Source: Hydrogeniiclostridium mannosilyticum (GTDB lineage: Bacteria; Bacillota; Clostridia; Oscillospirales; Acutalibacteraceae). Taken from it: a stretch of 64,000 bases of DNA. Position numbers and translations under genes: made by a program. The stretch spans positions 1 to 64,000 of the forward strand of contig NZ_QLYR01000006.1 of NCBI RefSeq assembly GCF_003268275.1. Reading direction: 5' to 3'. Positions 44,820-51,974 of the stretch are shown one piece after another. Position 1 is the stretch's first letter; each line of letters starts with the position of its first letter. The notes beneath the pieces were generated by a model. It did not search any database. It was not told the origin of the DNA and worked only from the letters and a program-made list of their open reading frames with translations.

Positions 44820-45177
44820 ACTGTATTTGATGAAATAATTACTTTTCTCACAAGAACGTGAGCGCTCGCGTCCATCTGCCAAAACCGCAAAAATAATTTT
44901 TCACGGTCTTTTGCCGCTAGGCTGAGCCTGGACGCTTTCCGCGTTCCGGGCTCGGTTCTTATTTTGCCTGTTCTCTCTCGCTTACGGCAGGTCCTTTTTT
45001 ACCGGCGCTGTTTTCACCCATTGAACCAGAGCGCCCCGCTGCGGCTTGCTCCTTGAAACCGCAAGCCGTCCGTATAAAGGGCAGTTTAATACATAAATTT
45101 CGCAATAGGCATATCTTCCTATTAGATATATTTAAAATGGAACAAGCTTGTGCTAAACTATATGAGGAGGTGCTGAT
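44820..45177. other. Spacer with two imperfect hairpins
   Basis: No gene seen. ACGTGAGCGCTCGCGT at 44855-44870 (approximate) is a near-palindrome. GAGCCtGGACGC and GCGTTCCgGGCTC, near 44925-44955, form a hairpin followed by GGTTCTTATTTTGCC, a likely weak terminator of the MerR gene. The LysR operator lies at 45111-45129. Confidence 0.5.
45111..45129 (+). promoter_or_regulatory. LysR-type box upstream of its own gene
   Basis: ATATCT (45111-45116) and AGATAT (45124-45129) flank seven bases, a perfect dyad ending 48 bases before the LysR start. The T-N11-A core of such boxes fits inside it. Autoregulation is inferred. Confidence 0.55.
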
Positions 45178-46068
45178 ATGGAGCTTCGTGTATTAAATTA
45201 TTTTTTGGCGGTTGCAAGAGAAGAAAATTTTACAAAAGCAGCTAATATGCTTCACGTTACACAGCCGACATTATCAAGACAAATTGCAGATTTGGAACAG
45301 GAGCTTGGCGTGAAGCTGTTTGTCCGTAGTAATCATAATATTGTTTTGACCGAGGACGGAATGATATTGAAGCGCCGTGCGCAGGAAATCTTGTCCTTGG
45401 CCGACAAAACAAAACGAGATTTTATTAAAAAAGAGGAAGCGCTCTCCGGCACCATTTCAATCGGCAGCGGTGAATTTCGTTCGACGGAATATCTGGCGAA
45501 AATCATTGCAGAATTTCGCAAAAAATATCCCAACGTAAAATACGAGATATACAGCGGAAACGCAACTAACATTCGGGATTATATTGAAAGAGGATTTCTC
45601 GATATGGGTTTAATGTCAGAACCGGTTGATATGCGCAAATATAACTTTGTCAATATGCCGGTTAAAGAACAATGGGGGGTGTTTGCTCCGAGTGATTCCT
45701 CTCTCGCCGAAAAAGAAAGTATAAGGCCGGAGGATCTGGCAGGAATGTCGGTTGTAACTGCAACAGGCGACTTCAACCAAAGCCGGATCGGAAAATGGCT
45801 CGGCGATTATAAAGATCGGGTAGACATTGCGGCGGCCGCCAACCTGCCATATAACGAGGCGGTGTTAGCCAAAGAAAACATCGGTGTCATGCTCAGCATC
45901 AGCTTAAACTGCACCTACGAAAATTTACGGTTTATTCCATTACAACCCGTTTTGGAAATTTCAACGGTCCTGGGGTGGAAAAAGGATCAAATTTTTTCTG
46001 CCACGGTTTCTGCTTTCATGGACTTCGCGGCACAATACCTAAAAGGCATATCTTGTAATAAAATATAA
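45178..46068 (+). CDS. LysR-family transcriptional regulator
   Basis: This 296-residue regulator has a standard LysR HTH over residues 1-60 (ELRVLNYFLAVAREENFTKA, then LHVTQPTLSRQIADLEQELG). An effector-binding domain (about 90-290) follows, with two Rossmann-like lobes (ISIGSGEFRSTEYLAKIIAE, then DMGLMSEPVDMRKY). The effector is unknown. It precedes, in the same direction, a MerR-cupin-flavodoxin-acetyltransferase operon. LysR genes in Clostridia commonly control such redox-enzyme operons. GAGGAGG lies just before the ATG. Confidence 0.93.
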   Translation: MELRVLNYFLAVAREENFTKAANMLHVTQPTLSRQIADLEQELGVKLFVRSNHNIVLTEDGMILKRRAQEILSLADKTKRDFIKKEEALSGTISIGSGEFRSTEYLAKIIAEFRKKYPNVKYEIYSGNATNIRDYIERGFLDMGLMSEPVDMRKYNFVNMPVKEQWGVFAPSDSSLAEKESIRPEDLAGMSVVTATGDFNQSRIGKWLGDYKDRVDIAAAANLPYNEAVLAKENIGVMLSISLNCTYENLRFIPLQPVLEISTVLGWKKDQIFSATVSAFMDFAAQYLKGISCNKI

Positions 46069-46071
46069 GCA

Positions 46072-46101
46072 TTAGACATTTCAAATTATTGAACCTATAA
46101 T
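46072..46101 (+). promoter_or_regulatory. Promoter of the MerR-cupin-flavodoxin operon
   Basis: TTAGAC (46072-46077) and TATAAT (46096-46101) are 18 bases apart, just downstream of the LysR gene and about 60 bases before the next start. Confidence 0.5.
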
Positions 46102-46161
46102 AAAGGTGTTTCAAAACGGAGCGCCTTTATTTTTATATCCCCGGCGGAAAGGAACCTTAAC

Positions 46162-46539
46162 GTGACAATCAACGAAGCGAGTGAACGATATAAAATCCCC
46201 ATTAAAATTTTGCAGGCGTATGAAAGCTGGGGACTGTGCGGCGAAATGAAGAAAGCCATGGGCGCGTGGCGCTATGACAGCAGCGACCTCGAGCGTTTGA
46301 GCGCCATTATGACGCTTCACGATATTGGGTTTACAAGCGCCGAGGCAGAAAGGTACATGAAATTGCTTTTACAGGGCGCTTCCGGTGAAGACGAACGGCT
46401 TAAAATGCTGGAGGCAAAAAGAAGCGAAACACTTGAGGAAATCCATTTTAAGGAACGGCAGTTGGATCGGCTCGATTACCTGCGGTTTGAAATCAAAGCC
46501 CGGAACAGGAAGCAAACAAAAGAGAGAATTCCAGAATAA
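46162..46539 (+). CDS. MerR-like small regulator
   Basis: A 125-residue protein with the MerR wHTH and coiled coil: MTINEASERYKIPIKILQAY, the Trp-Gly wing 'ESWGLCGEM', 'ERLSAIMTLHDIGFTSAEAE', and a helix to the end. It has no distinct effector domain, as in small MerR regulators of clostridial aldo-keto or flavodoxin operons. The start is GTG 46162 after AAAGGAA. The family wing Tyr-Asp is present, so DNA binding is likely. It lies 97 bases before the cupin gene. Confidence 0.82.
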   Translation: MTINEASERYKIPIKILQAYESWGLCGEMKKAMGAWRYDSSDLERLSAIMTLHDIGFTSAEAERYMKLLLQGASGEDERLKMLEAKRSETLEEIHFKERQLDRLDYLRFEIKARNRKQTKERIPE

Positions 46540-46636
46540 AAACCGGTTTCTATTTTTATGGCGCGAAGAGGCGGGCTCCTCCGCTCCACAGCAGCCGGGC
46601 GCCCCGAAATCCAATGAAAGAAAGGCGGTTTGAACA

Positions 46637-47080
46637 ATGAAAGTGCGCGAAAAAGAACAATTTGAAGCAATCAACATGTTTGGAACAGGAGGCCCGAACG
46701 AAGCGTTTGCACAGTATTTTACCGGCAGATCCTTTTTGAACCCGCTGACAAATCCACAAAAAACAGCATTGTTTCTTGCCAATGTGACCTTTGAACCGGG
46801 CTGCCGCAACAACTGGCACATTCATCACGCCAAAAGCGGCGGCGGCCAGCTTCTTATCTGCACAGCGGGCGAGGGGTGGTACCAAGAAGAAGGTAAACCG
46901 CCTGTTTCTCTTGCCGCGGGAACGGTAATTACCATTCCCGCAGGGGTAAAACATTGGCACGGAGCCAAAAAGGACAGCTGGTTTTCGCATATTGCCGTAG
47001 AAGTACCGGGTGAGGACGCCTCAAACGAATGGTGCGAGCCTGTAAGTGATGAAGAATACAATAGATTGGAGGAAAAATAA
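46637..47080 (+). CDS. Cupin-domain protein
   Basis: A 147-residue single-domain cupin. The first motif is FEPGCRNNWHIHHAKSGGGQ (metal-type His-x-His). The second is ITIPAGVKHWHGAKKDSWFS, with two His residues for the metal. It has the conserved ending HIAVEVPGE. Proteins like this sit in LysR/flavodoxin/carboxymuconolactone-decarboxylase operons, often in detoxification or aromatic metabolism. AAAGAAAGG precedes the ATG. The stop is followed after one base by the flavodoxin ATG, so the two genes are tightly coupled. Confidence 0.92.
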   Translation: MKVREKEQFEAINMFGTGGPNEAFAQYFTGRSFLNPLTNPQKTALFLANVTFEPGCRNNWHIHHAKSGGGQLLICTAGEGWYQEEGKPPVSLAAGTVITIPAGVKHWHGAKKDSWFSHIAVEVPGEDASNEWCEPVSDEEYNRLEEK

Positions 47081-47081
47081 A

Positions 47082-47555
47082 ATGAGCAAAAAGCTAGTTG
47101 CATACTTTTCGGCAAGCGGCGTTACCAAAGCCGTTGCCGGGCATTTGGCAAAGGCTGCCGGCGCCGACCTCTTTGAAATCAAACCTGCCGTCCCCTATAC
47201 TCGTGCCGATCTCGACTGGACGAACAAAAAGAGCCGTAGCTCCATTGAAATGAACGACCCCGCCTCCCGCCCTGAAATCGCAGAACGGCTTCCCAATATG
47301 GCGGACTACGACGCCATATTTATCGGCTTTCCGATCTGGTGGTATGTCGCGCCCACCATTATCAATAGCTTTGTGGAAAGCTACGATTTTTCGGGCAAAA
47401 CCATCATCCCCTTTGCTACCTCCGGCGGCAGCGGAATGGGAAAAACCGTAGAGGTCCTGAAGCCTCTCTGCCCGGGCGCAAATTGGGCGGAGGGCAAAAT
47501 GCTGAACCGTGTTTCCGGCCGGGAGCTGGAGGATTGGGTGAAAGGCCTTTCATAA
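47082..47555 (+). CDS. Flavodoxin
   Basis: A 157-residue short-chain flavodoxin, carrying electrons via FMN. The phosphate loop is YFSASGVTKAVAGHLAKAAG, a Flavodoxin_4-like variant with ASGVTK. The first FMN-aromatic loop is FIGFPIWWYVAPTIINSF with Trp-Trp, and the second loop is PFATSGGSGMGKT. It probably serves an oxidoreductase coded elsewhere, because no dehydrogenase lies in this operon. GGAGG precedes the ATG. Confidence 0.94.
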   Translation: MSKKLVAYFSASGVTKAVAGHLAKAAGADLFEIKPAVPYTRADLDWTNKKSRSSIEMNDPASRPEIAERLPNMADYDAIFIGFPIWWYVAPTIINSFVESYDFSGKTIIPFATSGGSGMGKTVEVLKPLCPGANWAEGKMLNRVSGRELEDWVKGLS

Positions 47556-47568
47556 AAGAGGCGGACCT

Positions 47569-48177
47569 ATGACGGAAAAGGAAAAAATGCTCTGCGGTAA
47601 ATACTATGATACAAGGGACTTGGCGCTTCGCCGCCTGAGCAGCAACGCAAAAGACCTTATGCGGGTTTATAACAGCCTGCCCGCCGAAAATATGGATTTG
47701 CGCAATCAAATCATTCATTTATTGTTTGGCTCTTGCGGTGAAAATGTGCGTGTGAACCAGCCGGTTTGGGTGGATTACGGCTGCAACATCTCTCTTGGTG
47801 CAAACAGCCTCATCAATATGAACTGCACCCTTTTAGATACCGGCAGAATCACCATTGGCAACAACACCCTGATCGGCCCGGATGTAAAAATTTATACTGC
47901 CGTTCACCCTGTTTCGGCGGCAGCGCGCATTTATACAGACGAAGCCGGCAAAACGGCCATCCGCACGCAAACCGCCCCTGTCACAATCGGAAACAATGTC
48001 TGGATTGGCGGCGGAACCATCATTTTGCCAGGCGTGACAATCGGCGACAACGCCGTCATCGGGGCAGGAAGCGTTGTTACAAAACCGGTTCCCGCAAACA
48101 CCGTCGCCTGCGGCAACCCCTGTACAATAAAGAAAACATTGACGGGCGCATATAACCGGCAGGCCGCAAAAAGCTGA
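47569..48177 (+). CDS. Maltose/galactoside O-acetyltransferase family protein
   Basis: A 202-residue hexapeptide acetyltransferase with an N-terminal Mac domain (TEKEKMLCGKYYDTRDLALR) and left-handed helix repeats (VRVNQPVWVDYGCNISLGAN, RITIGNNTLIGPDVKIYTAV, VTIGNNVWIGGGTIILPGVT, then IGAGSVVTKPVPANTVACGN). It is a paralogue of the gene at 35219. The family acetylates sugars with acetyl-CoA. It is fourth in the operon after the flavodoxin, 13 bases on, which is a common clostridial arrangement without a clear reason. Confidence 0.92.
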   Translation: MTEKEKMLCGKYYDTRDLALRRLSSNAKDLMRVYNSLPAENMDLRNQIIHLLFGSCGENVRVNQPVWVDYGCNISLGANSLINMNCTLLDTGRITIGNNTLIGPDVKIYTAVHPVSAAARIYTDEAGKTAIRTQTAPVTIGNNVWIGGGTIILPGVTIGDNAVIGAGSVVTKPVPANTVACGNPCTIKKTLTGAYNRQAAKS

Positions 48178-48191
48178 AAGGAGAGACAGCA

Positions 48192-48284
48192 ATGGACTTA
48201 CATGTCACCGATCCTGAATTTACAGGCCGGCAGCCATGCCTGCGGATAAAACACGACGGGGCATGTGAAAACAGACATAAATAA
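48192..48284 (+). pseudogene. Truncated remnant, carboxymuconolactone-decarboxylase-like start
   Basis: AAAGGAGAG precedes an ATG that opens a 30-codon frame, MDLHVTDPEFTGRQPCLRIK. The opening MDLHVTDPEF resembles the start of clostridial carboxymuconolactone decarboxylases, which usually belong to LysR/cupin/flavodoxin operons. The rest is unrelated and stops at 48284. I infer a deletion remnant. Its strong site suggests a complete gene existed. Confidence 0.35.
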
Positions 48285-48290
48285 ATCATG

Positions 48291-48337
48291 ACAGCTTGTT
48301 TGCTGGGGATAATACCCCAAACAAACACGCTGTTTTT
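48291..48337 (+). terminator. Terminator of the cupin-flavodoxin operon
   Basis: ACAGC, GTTTG and TGGGG pair with CCCCA, CAAAC and GCTGT (with small bulges) around ATAATA, and TTTTT follows. The operon therefore ends here, upstream of the two-component system. Confidence 0.75.
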
Positions 48338-48410
48338 ATATAGAGCGGATAAACCGGAACCTGTACGCCTGCTAAAATATCCCGCGCCGTAAATACGCCG
48401 GATTAAAATT

Positions 48411-48441
48411 AACATTCGATAAACATTCGGCGTGCTATAAT
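48411..48441 (+). promoter_or_regulatory. Promoter of the two-component genes with an 11-bp direct repeat
   Basis: AACATTCG appears at 48411-48418 and again at 48422-48429, one 11-bp turn apart. TATAAT follows at 48436-48441. OmpR/PhoB-type regulators bind 11-bp direct repeats, so these are candidate boxes for autoregulation. The -35 box is poor, as expected for an activated promoter. Confidence 0.6.
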
Positions 48442-48470
48442 TTAACTATCCATAAGACAGGAGGGTAACC

Positions 48471-49141
48471 GTGAGAATACTAATTATTGAGGACACCAAA
48501 GAGCTTGCAGATTCCATGAAGGCCGGGCTTCAAAGAGAGGGGTTCCATTGGATGTTTCCTACACCGGCCTAAAGGGTGAGGAGCTGGCCTTTGTCAATGA
48601 ATATGACGCTGTTTTGCTTGACCTGAATTTACCGGATAAAGACGGGCTTGACATTTTAAAATTTCTGCGTTCCTCCAATGTGACGGCGCCGGTTATTATT
48701 GTAACAGCCCGGGACGAAATTGAGGAGCGGGCGCTGGGGCTCGCTCTCAGTTCGGACGACTACTTGACAAAGCCGTTTTACATGGTGGAGCCGCGGGCAA
48801 GGATCCAGGCGTCCATCCGCAGGTATTACGGAAAGAGCAGCCCGGTGCTCAGCGTCGGCCGGCTGACGGTCACCCCCTTAGCCCGGGCGGCGAGCGTCCA
48901 GGGCCAGCCGGTGGAGCTTTTAGCCAAGGAATTTGATATTTTAGAATATTTGGCTGAAAAATACCCGGCTGTTGTTTCTGCCGAAGAGCTGGCGGAGCAT
49001 GTTTACGACGAGACGTTTGACCCTTTTTTTTCGGTATTGCGTGTTCATATTTCAAGGAGCCGCAAAAAATTGACGCAGGCGGCTGGAGAAGAAATAATTC
49101 ATACGCTGCGCGGGAAGGGGTATGCTCTATGCGAAAAATGA
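48471..49141 (+). pseudogene. OmpR/PhoB-type response regulator with a frameshift
   Basis: The receiver and winged-helix domains are recognisable. The GTG start at 48471 follows GGAGGG. The first segment MRILIIEDTKELADSMKAGL runs in one frame and stops soon after 48548. The next frame opens at MDVSYTGLKGEELAFVNEYD, continues through VLLDLNLPDKDG (phosphoacceptor Asp) and SDDYLTKPF (conserved Lys), and ends with the C-terminal effector domain IHTLRGKGYALCEK. A single missing base near 48545 separates the frames. ATG 48548 might translate the C-terminal part alone, but it lacks a proper site and the acidic pocket. Confidence 0.85.
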
Positions 49142-50152
49142 CTTGGAAAACCGGCGCCGCGATTGTTATTTATGCAATCCTTCTTTCTGCTCTGTCAATT
49201 GCCGGCCCGCTGTGGCTGAGGATTACCTCCGCCGCCAATCGGGTAACGGAATATGCCGGCGACAGCGGCGTATATATCCTCACGCGTGAAGAATGGTCCG
49301 AAATTACGGCGGGCAGGAATATTCAAATGGATGTATCCCGTATTGTGTGGAGAAACGCCTTCGACAGCTATTACACAGCCAAAAGCTTTGAGTGGCTGCC
49401 GGCGGGCGCCGTTTCAATGTGCCTGTTTTTCTTATTGCCGTCCCTTTTGCTTTGGGCGGTTTTGCAGCAGATTCAACGGCGGGAGAATATAAGAATTCTC
49501 CGCTCAATGAAAGAATTTGAGCAGCCTGAAACGCCCTGCCCCGGTCTTGATCCGGCAATTCAAGAGGCGCTCGAAGAAATAAGGCAAAAATTTCAGGATC
49601 ATTTAAACGGCTATAAACGGTTGAACGCCTATGTTTCCCATGAACAAAAAAAGCTCTTTCCGTTCTGAGAACAACGGTGGAGCTGAAGGCCGGCGCGGAT
49701 GCCGTAAAAAGCATCGACCGCATTGTGGATAATATGGAGGATATTCTGACCTTGAGCGACGATTCTACCGCAGCCAAGCCGTACCTATTTATTTTGAGGG
49801 GCAGGATGCCACAATCCTTGCAAAAGAGCGGTGGATTTACCAGGCCGTCGGCAATTTGATAGACAACGCGGTAAAATACGGTTCAGAACAACCGATTGCA
49901 GTCTTCGTACAAACCCGGCATGGAAGCGTTATTATTACCGTTCAGGACCATGGAATCGGCATTCCGCTGGAAAGACAGGAACAGATTTTTCAAAACCGGT
50001 ACCGCGTCCACCAGCTAAAGCGGGATGGATATGGCATCGGCTTAAGCCTGGTCGCCCCCGCTGCGGCCCCGGCCTACAGCGGGGGCGATTTCTGCCCGGC
50101 GCGCCCGCTTCCTTGGGCCGCCGCTTCCCGCCGGAGGAATCTTCGCCGGTAA
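49129..50152 (+). pseudogene. Sensor histidine kinase with at least two frameshifts
   Basis: The gene overlaps the response regulator by 13 bases. The first frame (49129 on) encodes two trans-membrane helices (IYAILLSALSIAGPLWL and AVSMCLFFLLPSLLLWAV) around an extracellular loop, a HAMP-like linker and the H-box NAYVSHEQK. A missing base in the A-run near 49655 shifts the frame, after which ALSVLRTTVELKAGADAVKS and IDRIVDNMEDILTLSD continue. A second shift near 49760 leads into FEGQDATILAKERW, N-box NLIDNAVKYGSEQ and G-box DHGIGIPLERQEQ. The C-terminus also degrades (VAPAAAPAYSGGDFCPARPL). It looks inactivated, along with its partner regulator. Confidence 0.85.
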
Positions 50153-50337
50153 TGTTTGCGCCCGCGCGCCGCATGCCCGCTCTTCACGGGCAATATGGGA
50201 ACCGGGCGGATTGGTAACGATTTTCTTTACGGATATTGTTTTTTCGCTATCCATCTTCTATAATTAATATAAAACTTTAACGAAAGAAAATCCGGCAGGC
50301 GGCTCATAGCGAAGGCCCACGGGCCCGGCGTGCTGTA

Positions 50338-50529
50338 AGGCCCTCCGTTTCCCGCCGTCTGCAAATCTTAAGAGAAGCCGGCAGCTTGGCCATGCGCAAA
50401 GAGGGCGTTAAAAACTACTATTTGAGCGCGGCCGAAACCCGGCGGAAGGAATTATCCGGTTTGACAACGCTCATTTACGAGAGCGTAAAGAGCATATCGG
50501 CTCAGAAATATAAGCAGGAGGTCATAAAA
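50338..50529 (+). pseudogene. ArsR-like regulator remnant running into the EFR1 frame
   Basis: The frame reads RPSVSRRLQILREAG then SLAMRKEGVKNYYLS, which matches the recognition helix and beta-wing of ArsR-family repressors (typically 'SVSRHLxxLREAGLVxxRREGxxxYY'). No start or N-terminal helices are visible; an in-frame stop lies at 50278-50280. The frame stays open through to the downstream flavodoxin-ferredoxin ATG at 50530. I interpret it as the 3' part of a decayed regulator, and a fusion is an alternative. Confidence 0.45.
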
Positions 50530-51282
50530 ATGGTTTTATATTTTTCAGGGACAGGAAACAGCGCGTATGCCGCCAAAAGGATCGGCGCTGCCATAAAGGA
50601 CGAGGCCGTTGATTTATTTGAAAGAATCCGCAGCCAGGACTTTTCGGAAATGCACTCCGGCAAGCCGTGGATAATCGTCGTCCCCACCTATGCCTGGAGA
50701 ATCCCCCGTATTGTGGAGAAATGGCTGAAAAAAACCCAGCTAACCGGAAATAGCGAGATCTATTTTATCATGACCTGCGGCGAGGACATTGGAAACGCCG
50801 GAAAATATCTTCGCGAGCTGTGCGCCGGGAAAGCGCTGGCATATAAGGGCTGCCTTGCCATTACCATGCCGGAAAACTATATTGCCATGTTTTCCACCCC
50901 CACTCAGGAAAAGGCCGGGCAGATCATCCGGCAGGCGGAGGGGGCAATCGATCGGGCCGCTGGGCTGATAGCGAATGGCGAGGCGTTCCCGCCGCAGGCG
51001 ATCACCCTCAAGGATAGAATGAACAGCGGCATCGTCAACGGCCTTTTCTACCCGGTGTGCGTCCATGCCAAGAAATTTTATGCGACCGATGCCTGCATCT
51101 CCTGCGGTAAATGCGCCAAGGTTTGCCCGCTCAACAATGTCCATCTGGAAAACGGAAAGCCGGTGTGGGGAAAGGACTGCACCCACTGCATGGCCTGCAT
51201 CTGCCGCTGCCCGCGCGAAGCAATCGAATATGGAAAGCACAGCAGAGGACTGCCGCGGTACACCTGCCCAAAGCATTTATGA
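50530..51282 (+). CDS. EFR1-family flavodoxin-ferredoxin fusion
   Basis: A 250-residue soluble redox protein. The N-terminal half is a flavodoxin-like domain (MVLYFSGTGNSAYAAKRIGA, VVPTYAWRIPRIVEKWL). The C-terminal quarter is a two-cluster 4Fe-4S ferredoxin: CISCGKCAKVCP and CTHCMACICRCP. Such EFR1 proteins are frequent in Clostridia and shuttle electrons for enzymes that are usually encoded elsewhere. GGAGG lies eight bases before ATG 50530. An in-frame upstream extension carries an ArsR-like remnant (50338-50529) but no good start codon. Confidence 0.9.
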   Translation: MVLYFSGTGNSAYAAKRIGAAIKDEAVDLFERIRSQDFSEMHSGKPWIIVVPTYAWRIPRIVEKWLKKTQLTGNSEIYFIMTCGEDIGNAGKYLRELCAGKALAYKGCLAITMPENYIAMFSTPTQEKAGQIIRQAEGAIDRAAGLIANGEAFPPQAITLKDRMNSGIVNGLFYPVCVHAKKFYATDACISCGKCAKVCPLNNVHLENGKPVWGKDCTHCMACICRCPREAIEYGKHSRGLPRYTCPKHL

Positions 51283-51337
51283 CTACAAAAAGGCCGCATG
51301 CTCGTGGACTGGCGGAATACCGGCGGAAAAGGCCCTT

Positions 51338-51649
51338 TCAGCAGTCCCACCGGCATTTTTTTAAATCCACGTGCCGCTCATCCTTCATGGCAACGCCCTC
51401 CTCCTCCAACAGGAAGCGCTGCTCCGGCCAGCCCGGAGCCAGCCGCCCCGCGTGGTTGACGACCCTATGGCAGGGATATTCGCCGTAATACTCCGACATG
51501 CTCAGCGCCTTGCCCACCAGGCGCGCGTTTTTCTCTCTGCCGATCAGCCTGGCAATCTGTCCATAGGTGGCAACGCTCCCTTCCGGTATTTCCTCAACGA
51601 CAGCAAGGATCTCATAGATCAGTTCATCCTGTAAAGCCCGCTTTGTCAT
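51338..51649 (-). CDS. O6-alkylguanine-DNA alkyltransferase-like protein
   Basis: A 103-residue protein of the MGMT DNA-binding domain type. The alkyl-acceptor motif is PCHRVVNHAG; the Cys is present, so it is likely a true methyltransferase rather than an ATL protein (PWHRV). An HTH segment VATYGQIARLIGREKNARLV precedes it. It lacks the N-terminal Ada-like domain, as many clostridial versions do. The start at ATG 51649 follows GAGGAGG. It is convergent with the EFR1 gene. Confidence 0.88.
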   Translation of the reverse strand: MTKRALQDELIYEILAVVEEIPEGSVATYGQIARLIGREKNARLVGKALSMSEYYGEYPCHRVVNHAGRLAPGWPEQRFLLEEEGVAMKDERHVDLKKCRWDC

Positions 51650-51772
51650 GCAGGGGCCTCCTCTCATTCATGCTAAAACTGAAAAGCTATGCCGGGCCGT
51701 TCTCACCCGCTTATGCTTATCATAGCATAAATATATAAAATCTGCTGTTCCCGGTAAAAAATAAAAAAGAAC
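51650..51772. other. Short spacer before the surface-protein leader
   Basis: AT-rich, with no gene. It probably holds the minus-strand promoter of the alkyltransferase gene; TATCATAGCATAA at 51718 is AT-rich but no clear boxes could be assigned. Confidence 0.3.
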
Positions 51773-51801
51773 TTGAAAAATACAATTAAATGGAATATAA
51801 T
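51773..51801 (+). promoter_or_regulatory. Strong promoter of a short leader transcript
   Basis: TTGAAA (51773-51778) and TATAAT (51796-51801) are 17 bases apart. The predicted start near 51808 is about 165 bases ahead of the surface-protein gene and 64 bases before a strong hairpin. Confidence 0.8.
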
Positions 51802-51807
51802 GGAAAT

Positions 51808-51894
51808 TAAGCAGTTTTATATTTTATGTATGCTTATAATCATAATGATATATAGCCGTATACGTCTTTTAAAGTCCCCTTTTTAGGGGACTTT
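51808..51894 (+). ncRNA. Candidate short leader or small RNA ending in a terminator
   Basis: Between the promoter at 51773-51801 and the terminator at 51871-51894 lies an AT-rich transcript of about 87 bases with no reading frame. It is either an independent small RNA or the leader of an attenuator that controls the surface-protein gene. The sequence shows promoter and terminator; the product is inferred. Confidence 0.45.
51871..51894 (+). terminator. Leader terminator (possible attenuator)
   Basis: AAAGTCCCCT and AGGGGACTT flank TTTT and are followed by TTTTATTTTTT. It sits upstream of a gene on the same strand, the usual place for an attenuator. Confidence 0.8.
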
Positions 51895-51923
51895 TTTATT
51901 TTTTCTGTCCAAAAATTATTTTG

Positions 51924-51960
51924 ACTAAACGTATAATTTTAATTCAATTATACATTTAGT
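51924..51960 (+). promoter_or_regulatory. 15-bp inverted repeat before the surface-protein RBS
   Basis: ACTAAACGTATAATT (51924-51938) and AATTATACATTTAGT (51946-51960) pair with one mismatch across seven bases. It ends directly at AAGGAGAGG, the ribosome-binding site of the next gene. It could be an operator or a hairpin that sequesters translation. Confidence 0.65.
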
Positions 51961-51974
51961 AAGGAGAGGACAGA

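Noticed and set aside
51338-51649. Alkyltransferase-like protein without activity
   Set aside because: The acceptor motif is PCHRV with cysteine, so an active methyltransferase is the simpler reading.
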